A stretch of 38,339 bases of DNA. It comes from an uncultured Rhodospirillales bacterium. GTDB lineage: Bacteria; Pseudomonadota; Alphaproteobacteria; Acetobacterales; Acetobacteraceae. Of this stretch, positions 15,595 through 23,303 are shown in pieces. Below the pieces are notes generated by a model. The model was not told the DNA's origin. It did no database searches and was given only the letters and a program-made list of their open reading frames with translations. The translations under genes were made by a program, and so were the position numbers. The DNA lies in assembly GCA_903893975.1 (NCBI GenBank), contig CAITOL010000012.1, positions 1 to 38,339 on the forward strand, in the 5' to 3' direction. The first letter of the stretch is position 1. The number at the start of each line of letters is the position of its first letter.

Positions 15595-17555
15595 GCGACG
15601 CGTTGGTGCTGTTTATGCCCAGCGGGCGGCGCGGCCGGTTCGCGCTGGGCACGCCGTTGCTGGATGCGGCGCGGGCGTTGGGGGTTTACGTCGAATCGGT
15701 TTGCGGCGGGCGCGGGCTGTGCGGGCGCTGCCAGGTTGAGGTGGCGGCGGGGGTGTTTGCCAAGCACGGCATTACCTCCGCTGAAGCGCATTTGTCGCCG
15801 CCGGGGGAGACCGAGGCCGGCTGGCGCGCGCGGGGGCTGAACCGCGCGCGTCGGCTGTCTTGCGCGGCGCGGATTACCGGGGATTTGGTGATCGACGTGC
15901 CGAGCGAGTTTGCCACCAACCGCCAGGTGGTGCGCAAGCGGGCGGAGACGCGGCGGATTGCGGTGGATAGCGCAATTGCCCTGCACTGCGTGCGGGTGGC
16001 GCCGCCGGATATGGCGGTGCCGTTGGGCGATGCGGACCGCTTGCTGGCGGCGCTGGCCATTCCCGGCTTGGGGATGGACCCGGCGATGCTGGGGCAGGTG
16101 CAGGCGGTGTTGCGGGCCGGGGCGTGGCAGGTGACTGCGGCGGTGCATCAGGATACCGACCGGCCGATGGTGATTGCGCTGTGGCCGGGCGAGCACACGC
16201 GCGCGTTCGGGCTGGCGTTCGATATTGGCTCCACCACCATTGCCGGGCATCTGGTGGACCTGGCCAGCGGTCGGGCGATCGGCTCGGCCGGCACGGCCAA
16301 TCCGCAGATCCGCTTTGGTGAGGATCTGATGAGCCGGATTTCCTATGTGATGCTGAACCCGCAGGATCGCGGCGCGCTGACCGAGGCGGTGCGCGGGGCG
16401 ATTGCCACCCTGGTGACCCGGCTCGCCGGGCAGGCGGGGATTGCGGCCGAGGACATCCTGGATGTGGTGCTGGTGGGCAATCCGGTGATGCATCACCTCT
16501 ATTTGGGGCTCGACCCCAGCGCGCTGGGCCAGGCGCCGTTTGCGCTGGCGGTGTCCGGGGCGTTGCGGCTGCTGGCGCGCGATCTGGGCCTGCCGGTGCA
16601 TGCGGGGGCGCGGGTATATCTGCCGCCGTGCATTGCCGGGCATGTGGGGGCGGATGCGGCGGCGGTGGCGTTGGCGGAGGGGCCGCAAAGCGGGGATGAG
16701 ACCACGTTGGTGATTGATGTGGGCACCAATGCGGAAATTCTGCTGGGCAACCGGGTGCGGGTGCTGGCCGCGTCCTCCCCCACCGGGCCGGCGTTTGAGG
16801 GGGCGCAGATTTCCGCCGGGCAGCGCGCGGCGCCGGGGGCGATTGAGCGGGTGCGGATTGACCCCGTGACCTGGGCGCCGCGCATCAAGGTGCTTGGCGT
16901 GGACCCGTGGTCGGACGAGCCGGGCTTTGCCGAGGCGGTGGAGGCGACCGGGGTGACCGGGATTTGCGGCTCAGGGATTATCGAGGCGGTGGCGGAGATG
17001 TTTCTCGCCGGGATTGTCGCCGCCGATGGCCGGATTATGCCGCGTGAGCATCCGCGCCTGATGGCGACCGACCGGACCTATGCCTTCCGGCTGTGGGATG
17101 CGGGCGTGGCGTTGTGCATCACCCAGAACGATATCCGCGCGGTGCAGTTGGCCAAGGGCGCGCTGTATGCCGGGGTGCGGCTGCTGATGGACGAATTGGG
17201 GGTGGCGACGGTGGACCGCATTAAGCTGGCCGGGGCGTTCGGCAGCTATATCGATCCGAAATACGCGATGATCCTGGGCCTGATCCCCGATTGTGCGCTG
17301 GAGCGGGTGACATCGGTGGGCAATGCGGCCGGCACCGGGGCGCGGATGGCGCTGGTCAATCGCGGGCATCGGGCCGAGGTGGAGGCGCTGGTGCGGCGGA
17401 TCGACAAGATCGAGACCGCGTTGGAGCCGCGGTTTCAGGCGCATTTCGTCGGCGCGATGGCGTTTCCGCATGCCACCGACCCGTTTCCGCATCTGGCGCA
17501 GGTGGTGACGCTGCCGGTGGCGGCGCCGACCCGGACTGGCCGGCGCGCGCGATGA
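15591..17555 (+). CDS. RamA-like corrinoid activation protein (2Fe-2S ferredoxin + ASKHA/DUF4445)
   Basis: The 654-residue protein has an N-terminal 2Fe-2S ferredoxin domain with cysteines C38, C44, C47 (CGGRGLCGRC) and C91. A linker and an ASKHA-type ATPase domain follow, with phosphate and adenosine motifs AFDIGSTTIAGHL, VIDVGTNAEILLGN, GICGSGIIEAVAEM and KLAGAFGSYI. Known relatives use ATP to drive reduction of inactive Co(II) corrinoid to Co(I); archaeal RamA carries 4Fe-4S clusters instead. In this locus it would reactivate the neighbouring corrinoid protein, replacing the C-terminal SAM-dependent activation domain of full-length MetH. It is coupled on both sides by ATGA overlaps. Confidence 0.93.
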   Translation: MSDALVLFMPSGRRGRFALGTPLLDAARALGVYVESVCGGRGLCGRCQVEVAAGVFAKHGITSAEAHLSPPGETEAGWRARGLNRARRLSCAARITGDLVIDVPSEFATNRQVVRKRAETRRIAVDSAIALHCVRVAPPDMAVPLGDADRLLAALAIPGLGMDPAMLGQVQAVLRAGAWQVTAAVHQDTDRPMVIALWPGEHTRAFGLAFDIGSTTIAGHLVDLASGRAIGSAGTANPQIRFGEDLMSRISYVMLNPQDRGALTEAVRGAIATLVTRLAGQAGIAAEDILDVVLVGNPVMHHLYLGLDPSALGQAPFALAVSGALRLLARDLGLPVHAGARVYLPPCIAGHVGADAAAVALAEGPQSGDETTLVIDVGTNAEILLGNRVRVLAASSPTGPAFEGAQISAGQRAAPGAIERVRIDPVTWAPRIKVLGVDPWSDEPGFAEAVEATGVTGICGSGIIEAVAEMFLAGIVAADGRIMPREHPRLMATDRTYAFRLWDAGVALCITQNDIRAVQLAKGALYAGVRLLMDELGVATVDRIKLAGAFGSYIDPKYAMILGLIPDCALERVTSVGNAAGTGARMALVNRGHRAEVEALVRRIDKIETALEPRFQAHFVGAMAFPHATDPFPHLAQVVTLPVAAPTRTGRRAR

Positions 17556-19048
17556 GCGTGCGGCGGGATTGGGTGGTGCTGGGCGGGTTGCTGGCGCTGT
17601 GCCTGGCGCATGGGCTTTGGGTGACGCGCGGGCTGGTGGTGCCGCCGGATTTGGATGCGCTGCGCGATATCGGCTTTGCCCAAGGGGTGCGCGACGGCAA
17701 TTGGTGGGGCGATCCGGCCTATGCCGGGGCGGTGCGCTATTACCCGCCGCTGGTGCCAGCCTTGGGCGCGGTGGTGGCCTGGGCGATGCGGAGCGCGGAT
17801 TTGCCGTCGCTGTGGGTGCAACTGGGGCCGTGGCTTGGGTTACTGCCGGTGCTGATGTTTTTCGGCCTCGCCCGGGCGGCGTTGGCGCCGGGGGCGGCGG
17901 TGGTGGCGACGGCGATTTTCGTGCTGTGGAATGGCGCCATCGCGCCGCCCTGGGTGGCTGGCGGCTATGCGCCGTGGCTGTTCGCGCCGGTGTTGAGCCA
18001 GGCGGCGTTCTGCGCGGTGGCGTGGCTGATGGTTCGGCTGGTACCGGGCGGGCGGTGGTGGGCGGCGCTGCTGCTGGGGGCGGCGATCGGGCTGACCTTC
18101 CTGGCCCATGTGATCCCGGCGCTGCTGCTGACGGCGATGCTGGTGGCTGCCGCCTGGGTGGGGCAGGGGCTGCGCTGGCGCATGGTGGGGTGGCTGGCAC
18201 TGGCGGGGGCGGTGCAGGCGCTGGTGATGGGGGTTTATCTGCTGCCGTTGCTGCTGGCCTATCCCGGTGGCGTGGTGCATTTGCCGCCCGGTGCCTGGGT
18301 GGCGGATGAGTTGCGGCCCAATGCGGCGGCGTTGCTGGGCCTGGCGGCGATGAACGCGCCGTGGCTGCTGGCGGTGGCGTTGCTGCGGCGTCGCGGCTGG
18401 CCGGCGGGGATGCCGGGGGCGATGCTGGCGGTGTGGGTGGCGGTGTGCCTGGCGGTGCTGGCGCGGCATTTTGACTGTGCGGGCGCGGAGAGCGGGGCCT
18501 GCACCGTGCTGCGGATGCCCGTGCATCATTTTCATCTGTATTTGCAGGTGGCCGGGGCGTTGCTGATCGGGCAGGCCTTGAGCCTGCGACCGTTGGCGCC
18601 GCGGGCGCTGGCGTTGCTGCTGCTGGCCGGCGGGGTGATGCTGTGGGGGCGGCCCTATGATGCGACCGCCCGGGCCAGTGCGGCGCCATTCGATCGGGCG
18701 GCCTATCAATGGGTGCTGGCCAACACGCAGCCGAGCGATACGGTGGTGACCGCTGGGCGGACCGACCGCGATGGCGATTTCGACCCGGCGGCCTTTGCGG
18801 TGATGGCGGCGGGGCGGCATTTGCTGGCGGTGAACACGCTGTTTTCCAACCCGTATCTCGACTGGCCGGCGCGGGAGGCGGCGCGGCAGCAGGCTTTGGC
18901 CTGGATTGCCGGGGCGGCGGGGGACGGGCCGTGCGCGCTGGCGCGTTGGGCGATGCTGCCAGAGGCGGTGCCGGTGGCGGCGGAACGCGCGCAGTTGGTG
19001 GCGGAAACGCCTGTCGACCGCATCTTTCGCCTGCGCTGCGCGGATTGA
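17552..19048 (+). CDS. Polytopic membrane protein of unknown function
   Basis: The 498-residue protein has roughly ten or more hydrophobic helices between residues 8 and 365, with short loops rich in Gly, Arg and Pro. A soluble C-terminal part of about 130 residues follows (from AYQWVLANTQPSDTVVTAGR). The layout, with a first periplasmic loop after helix 1 and a soluble C-terminal domain, resembles GT-C-type integral membrane glycosyltransferases, but I see no clear catalytic DD/DE motif apart from PPDLDALRDIGFAQG. It is coupled to the activator gene by ATGA. A glycosyltransferase or transport role is only a guess. Confidence 0.75.
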   Translation: MSVRRDWVVLGGLLALCLAHGLWVTRGLVVPPDLDALRDIGFAQGVRDGNWWGDPAYAGAVRYYPPLVPALGAVVAWAMRSADLPSLWVQLGPWLGLLPVLMFFGLARAALAPGAAVVATAIFVLWNGAIAPPWVAGGYAPWLFAPVLSQAAFCAVAWLMVRLVPGGRWWAALLLGAAIGLTFLAHVIPALLLTAMLVAAAWVGQGLRWRMVGWLALAGAVQALVMGVYLLPLLLAYPGGVVHLPPGAWVADELRPNAAALLGLAAMNAPWLLAVALLRRRGWPAGMPGAMLAVWVAVCLAVLARHFDCAGAESGACTVLRMPVHHFHLYLQVAGALLIGQALSLRPLAPRALALLLLAGGVMLWGRPYDATARASAAPFDRAAYQWVLANTQPSDTVVTAGRTDRDGDFDPAAFAVMAAGRHLLAVNTLFSNPYLDWPAREAARQQALAWIAGAAGDGPCALARWAMLPEAVPVAAERAQLVAETPVDRIFRLRCAD

Positions 19049-19117
19049 CGTTTTCCTGGCTTGCCCTGCGCCGAGCTGCGGTGCTTCAATCAAGCAACTG
19101 TCCAGGAGAAAAATAAC

Positions 19118-20293
19118 ATGGCAAGCGCTACTGATTTCCGCGCCGAAACCCGCGCCTGGTTGCTGGAGAACTGCCCGCTGTCGATGCGGTCGGATGACGG
19201 CGAGGCTTATGGCGGTGGCGCCAAGAGTGTGTTCGAGAGTGAGGACCAGAAAATCTGGCTGCAACGGATGCATGCCAAAGGCTGGACCGCGCCGACCTGG
19301 CCGAAGGAATATGGCGGCGGCGAGCTGTCCGAGCTCGAAGCGCAGATCCTGGAAGACGAGATGCTGGCGCTGGGCTGCCGCAAGCCATTGGTCGGCATGG
19401 GGTTGAACATGCTCGGCCCGGTGTTGTTGCAATACGGCACTGACGAACAGAAGGCCGAGCATCTGCCGAAGATTACCTCCGGCTTTCGCCGCTGGTGCCA
19501 GGGCTATTCCGAACCCGGTGCCGGGTCTGACCTCGCCAGCCTGCAAACCCGTGCGGTGCTGCAAGGCGAACATTTCCTGGTCAATGGCCATAAAATCTGG
19601 ACCTCCGGCGCCAATTTCGCCGATTGGATTTTCTGTTTGGTGCGCACCGATCCGACGGCCAAAAAACACGAAGGCATTTCCTTCCTGCTGATCGATATGG
19701 ACAACCCCGGCGTGCGGGTGAAACCGATCCGCCTGATCAACGGCGCCAGCCCGTTCTGCGAAACCTTCCTGGAAAATGTTCAGGTGCCGCAGTCCAACAT
19801 CCTGGGCCGCATCAATAAAGGTTGGACCATCGCCAAGTCGCTGCTGGAGCATGAGCGCAAGGGCATTGCCGGGCGCCGGGTGGCCAAGGCGGAACAGCCG
19901 CTGGAGGACATCGCCAAGCAGCATGCCGGGGCCAAGGGCGGCCGCATCGCTGATCCGGCGTTGCGCGACCGGGTGGCTTCGTACGCCATCGACGCGCATG
20001 CCTTTCAGTTGACCCGCCAACGTGCGGCGGAAGCGGCCGACCGGGGCAGCCCGCCTGGCCCGGCATCGGCGATGTTCAAATACTATGGCACCGAGCTGAC
20101 CAAGCGGCGCTACGAGGTGACGATTGCCGCCGAGGGCGTGCAGGGGCTGGGCTGGGATGGCGACGATTTTACCGCCGACGAATTGCGCCGCACCAAGGAA
20201 TGGATGCGGTCCAAAGCCGGGTCGATCGCCGGTGGCACGTCGGAAGTGCAGTTGAACATCGTTGCCAAGCGCGTGCTGGGCTTGCCGGATTGA
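19118..20293 (+). CDS. Acyl-CoA dehydrogenase family protein
   Basis: The 391-residue flavoprotein has the three ACAD domains. The helical N-terminal part contains WPKEYGGGELSELEAQILEDE. The mid beta-domain has the FAD/substrate signature WCQGYSEPGAGSDLASLQT and GHKIWTSGANFADW. The C-terminal helical domain ends AGSIAGGTSEVQLNIVAKR. It resembles members that act on medium-chain, branched or cholesterol-side-chain CoA esters; the catalytic base cannot be fixed by eye. ATG 19118 has AGGAGAA upstream. The SDR gene starts five bases after the stop, suggesting an operon. Confidence 0.95.
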   Translation: MASATDFRAETRAWLLENCPLSMRSDDGEAYGGGAKSVFESEDQKIWLQRMHAKGWTAPTWPKEYGGGELSELEAQILEDEMLALGCRKPLVGMGLNMLGPVLLQYGTDEQKAEHLPKITSGFRRWCQGYSEPGAGSDLASLQTRAVLQGEHFLVNGHKIWTSGANFADWIFCLVRTDPTAKKHEGISFLLIDMDNPGVRVKPIRLINGASPFCETFLENVQVPQSNILGRINKGWTIAKSLLEHERKGIAGRRVAKAEQPLEDIAKQHAGAKGGRIADPALRDRVASYAIDAHAFQLTRQRAAEAADRGSPPGPASAMFKYYGTELTKRRYEVTIAAEGVQGLGWDGDDFTADELRRTKEWMRSKAGSIAGGTSEVQLNIVAKRVLGLPD

Positions 20294-20298
20294 GCGCC

Positions 20299-21108
20299 AT
20301 GTTCCCGCTGGCCGGTGCGGTTGCGGTGGTGACCGGGGCGGCGAGCGGGATTGGCGCGGCGTTGGCCGAGGCGCTCGCCGCGCGCGGGTGCCATCTGGCG
20401 CTGGTGGACCGGGATGCGGTGGGGCTGGCGGCCACCGCCGGGCTGTGCGGCGCGGTGACGGTGAGCACGCATGTGCTGGACATCGCCGACCGTGCGGCGA
20501 TTGCCGCCTTGCCGGATGCGGTGCTGGCGGTGCATGGCCGGGTGAGCGTGCTGGTGAACAATGCCGGTGTGGCGCTGGGCGGGCAGTTCAGCCAGCTCAG
20601 CCTGGATGATTTCGCCTGGTTGATCGACATCAACTTCTGGGGCGTGGTGCGGATGACGCATGCGTTCCTGCCGATCCTGTCGGCGCAGCCGGTGGCGCAG
20701 ATTGTCAACCTGTCCAGCCTGTTCGGCATTGTCGCGCCGGCCGGGCAGACGGCGTATGCGGCGAGCAAGTTCGCGGTGCGTGGCTTTTCCGAGAGTTTGC
20801 GGGCGGAGTTGGCCGAAACCGGCGTGGGGGTGACGGTGATCCATCCCGGCGGGGTGGCGACGGCGATCGCGCGCAATGCGCGGATGGGGCAATTCGTGCA
20901 GCAGGACCCGGAGACCCGAGCCAGCGCCAGCGCGCGGATGGACCGGTTGCTGCGCCTGCCGCCCGCCGCGGCGGCGGCGCGGATTGTGCAGGCGATTACC
21001 CGGCGGGAACGGCGGGTGCTGGTGGGGCGTGACGCGAAGGTGATTGCCTTTATCCAGTGGCTGTTCCCGGTATCCTACCATCGGGTTTTGCAGATGCTGA
21101 CGCGCTAG
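20299..21108 (+). CDS. Short-chain dehydrogenase/reductase
   Basis: The 269-residue classical SDR has the cofactor motif TGAASGIG near the N-terminus and VLVNNAGVALGG. The Ser strand is IVNLSSLFG and the active site YAASKFAVRGF (YxxxK). D-R after the second strand (ALVDRDA) suggests NAD preference. The C-terminal RIVQAITRRERRVLVGRDAK resembles SDRs acting on long-chain or membrane-associated substrates. ATG 20299 is five bases after the acyl-CoA dehydrogenase stop, and the longer open frame upstream lies inside that gene. Together the two could catalyse successive oxidations; the substrate is unknown. Confidence 0.93.
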   Translation: MFPLAGAVAVVTGAASGIGAALAEALAARGCHLALVDRDAVGLAATAGLCGAVTVSTHVLDIADRAAIAALPDAVLAVHGRVSVLVNNAGVALGGQFSQLSLDDFAWLIDINFWGVVRMTHAFLPILSAQPVAQIVNLSSLFGIVAPAGQTAYAASKFAVRGFSESLRAELAETGVGVTVIHPGGVATAIARNARMGQFVQQDPETRASASARMDRLLRLPPAAAAARIVQAITRRERRVLVGRDAKVIAFIQWLFPVSYHRVLQMLTR

Positions 21109-21166
21109 CCGCGATCTGGCCGGGGGGCGGCGGCTGGCTTATGCTGGCGGGGAAGGAGACCCCAGC

Positions 21167-22174
21167 ATGCCCCAACGCTTTGCCGTCATCGGCCTCGACC
21201 ATCGCCATGTTTATGAGATTACTGCCTATTTGATCGAAGCCGGCATGGAATGCGCGGGCTATTGGCCGACGACCTCAGACCAGGGGGTGCTGGACGGCTT
21301 CCGCAAGCGGTTTCCGGATTTGCGGGAAGTGGCCGACAAGGACGCGCTGCTGGACGATCCGAGCATTGATGTGATCGCCAGTGCGTCCATCCCGTGCGAC
21401 CGCGCGCCGCTGGCGATTGCGGCGATGCGCAAGGGTAAGGATGTGTTGGTGGATAAGCCCGGCATTACCGATTTCGCCCAGATGGCGGAGGTGGAGAAGG
21501 CCGTCGCTGAGACCGGGCGCATCTTCTCGGTGTGCTTCTCCGAACGGTTCCAGACCCCGTCCACCGCGCAGGCGCTGGAACTGGTGCGCCAGGGGGCGAT
21601 TGGCCGGGTGATCCAGACGGTGGGGCTGGGGCCGCACCGGCTGAACCGCGCCTTGCGGCCGGACTGGTTTTGGGATGCCAAATATTATGGCGGGGTGCTG
21701 GTGGATATCGCCAGCCATCAGATCGACCAGTTCCTGATTTTCACCGGCAGCACGACGGCGGAAATCGGCACCGCCAGCGTCGGGAGCTATGCGGTGGGCG
21801 GTGGGTTCGAGGATTTTGGCGAGGTGACGCTGCGGGGCGACCGGGGCACCGGGTATATTCGGGTGGATTGGTTCACCGCAGATGGGCTGCCGACCTGGGG
21901 CGATGGGCGGCTGACCATTCTGGGCACCGAGGGCACGATTGAGCTGCGCAAATACGTCGATATCGAAGGCCGGCCGGGTGGGGAGCATCTGTTCCTGGTG
22001 AACAATCAGGGCACGCAATACATCAACTGCGAAGGCCGCCCGCTGGAGTATTTCCGCGCCTTTGCGCATGACGTGGCGCACCGCACCGAAACCGCCATGC
22101 CGCAGGCGCATTGCCTGACCGTGTGCCGGCTGGCGCTGGAAGCGCAGGCGCAGGCCGTGCGGTTGCGCGCATGA
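21167..22174 (+). CDS. Gfo/Idh/MocA-family oxidoreductase (first of two)
   Basis: The 335-residue protein begins with a Rossmann fold (RFAVIGLDHRHVYE, replacing the usual GxGxxG with GLDHRH). The dinucleotide-domain motif is KDVLVDKPG (family EKP becomes DKP). The C-terminal domain has YGGVLVDIASHQIDQFLIF, whose His-x-x-x-Asp pair fits the catalytic site. The family oxidises or reduces sugars, inositols and related polyols with NAD(P). GGGAAGGAGA lies just upstream of ATG 21167. The next paralogue starts inside its stop codon (ATGA). Confidence 0.92.
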   Translation: MPQRFAVIGLDHRHVYEITAYLIEAGMECAGYWPTTSDQGVLDGFRKRFPDLREVADKDALLDDPSIDVIASASIPCDRAPLAIAAMRKGKDVLVDKPGITDFAQMAEVEKAVAETGRIFSVCFSERFQTPSTAQALELVRQGAIGRVIQTVGLGPHRLNRALRPDWFWDAKYYGGVLVDIASHQIDQFLIFTGSTTAEIGTASVGSYAVGGGFEDFGEVTLRGDRGTGYIRVDWFTADGLPTWGDGRLTILGTEGTIELRKYVDIEGRPGGEHLFLVNNQGTQYINCEGRPLEYFRAFAHDVAHRTETAMPQAHCLTVCRLALEAQAQAVRLRA

Positions 22175-23166
22175 GCCGGTTGGGGATTGCCGTGATCGGC
22201 ATAGGGCCGGGCAGCCTTCCGCACTTCAAATCCTTGCAGGATCTGGCGGATCGGGTGGAGGTGCGGTGGGTTGCCGCCCGCGGCCCGGAGCGGCTGGCGG
22301 CGGTGACCGAGTACCCGACCACGACGGATGTGGCCGCGGCGATTGCGGACCCGACGGTGGGGGCGGTGCTGGTGCTGACGCCGCCTGCGGCGCATCTGGC
22401 GGTGGCGGAGCTGGCGTTCGCGGCCGGCAAGCATGTGTTGATGGAAAAGCCGCTGGAACTGTCAACCGCCTCGGCGCGGGCGTTGGTGGCGGGTGGGCGG
22501 GCTGCGGGGGTGCGGTTGGGCGTGGTGCTGCAACACCGCTTCCGCGATGCCGGGGTGGCGTTGCGCGATCTGCTGACGTCTGGCCGCTTGGGCCGGGTGG
22601 AGGCGGCGAGCGTGGCGGTGCCGTGGTGGCGGCCGCAGCGCTATTACGACGAGCCGGGACGGGGCACTTTGGCCCGCGATGGCGGCGGGGTGCTGCTGAC
22701 CCAGGCGATCCATACGCTGAACCTGTTTCAGTCTCTGGTGGGGGTGCGCGCGGTGGTGGCGGCGCAGGTGCGCACCACCGGATTGCACCAGATGGAGACG
22801 GAGGATTATGCCTCCGCCCTGCTGGAACTGGGCAATGGCGCGCCGGGCAGCCTGCTGGCGACGACGGCGAATTATCCCGGACGGGCGGAGAGCATCGACG
22901 TGATCGGCAGCCTGGGCAGTGCGCGGCTGGAAGGGGCCTCGGTGCGGGCGGAGTTTCTGGATGGCAGCCGGTTCGAGCATGTGTCCACCGAAGGCACTGG
23001 CGGCGGGGCCAACATCATGGATTTTCCGCATGATGCGCATCGGGCGGTGCTGGCGGATTTTCTGGACGCGATTGCCGCCGGGCGGGACCCGCAGGTGACC
23101 GGCGAGGACGCGTTGGCGACGCATGAGCTGATCGATACGATTTTGGCCAAGGGTCGGGCGGCGTAG
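22171..23166 (+). CDS. Gfo/Idh/MocA-family oxidoreductase (second of two)
   Basis: The 331-residue protein has the Rossmann start RLGIAVIGIGPGSLPHF, the canonical GKHVLMEKPLELS motif, and DGGGVLLTQAIHTLNLF carrying the likely catalytic His. It is distantly related to its upstream neighbour rather than a recent duplicate. The ATG overlaps the upstream TGA, so the two are co-translated and may act on consecutive intermediates or form a complex. The substrate is unknown. AT-rich sequence with a terminator-like hairpin follows the stop. Confidence 0.93.
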   Translation: MSRLGIAVIGIGPGSLPHFKSLQDLADRVEVRWVAARGPERLAAVTEYPTTTDVAAAIADPTVGAVLVLTPPAAHLAVAELAFAAGKHVLMEKPLELSTASARALVAGGRAAGVRLGVVLQHRFRDAGVALRDLLTSGRLGRVEAASVAVPWWRPQRYYDEPGRGTLARDGGGVLLTQAIHTLNLFQSLVGVRAVVAAQVRTTGLHQMETEDYASALLELGNGAPGSLLATTANYPGRAESIDVIGSLGSARLEGASVRAEFLDGSRFEHVSTEGTGGGANIMDFPHDAHRAVLADFLDAIAAGRDPQVTGEDALATHELIDTILAKGRAA

Positions 23167-23195
23167 TATTACGACGTGTGAATAGTAGGAAAATA

Positions 23196-23201
23196 TATAA
23201 T
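23196..23201 (+). promoter_or_regulatory. Perfect TATAAT -10 candidate upstream of the ANL triplet
   Basis: TATAAT lies in an AT-rich stretch unlike the surrounding genes. No convincing -35 sits 16-18 bases upstream, so confidence is limited. Transcription from here would run through both hairpins before the first ANL start at 23304. Confidence 0.35.
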
Positions 23202-23243
23202 AGTAAAAAAATCATTGATAAAGCATGATTTAACATTTCTTGA

Positions 23244-23268
23244 GCCGCTCTGATGAGCGGCCTATTTT
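23244..23268 (+). terminator. Terminator-like hairpin between oxidoreductases and ANL genes
   Basis: GCCGCTC-TGAT-GAGCGGC is a perfect 7-bp GC-rich stem followed by CTATTTT. It could end the oxidoreductase transcript, or act as an attenuator for the ANL genes if transcription starts at the upstream TATAAT. Confidence 0.65.
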
Positions 23269-23290
23269 GCGGTGATATTATCGCAAAATA
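23263..23290. promoter_or_regulatory. 28-bp near-palindrome just upstream of the first ANL gene
   Basis: TATTTTGCG (23263-23271) and CGCAAAATA (23282-23290) are a perfect 9-bp inverted repeat around 10 bases that are themselves partly symmetrical. The left arm is the T-run of the preceding hairpin. The element ends 13 bases before the ATG, so it could be an operator or an mRNA hairpin close to the ribosome binding site. Confidence 0.6.
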
Positions 23291-23303
23291 AGAGTGTTGA
23301 GTG

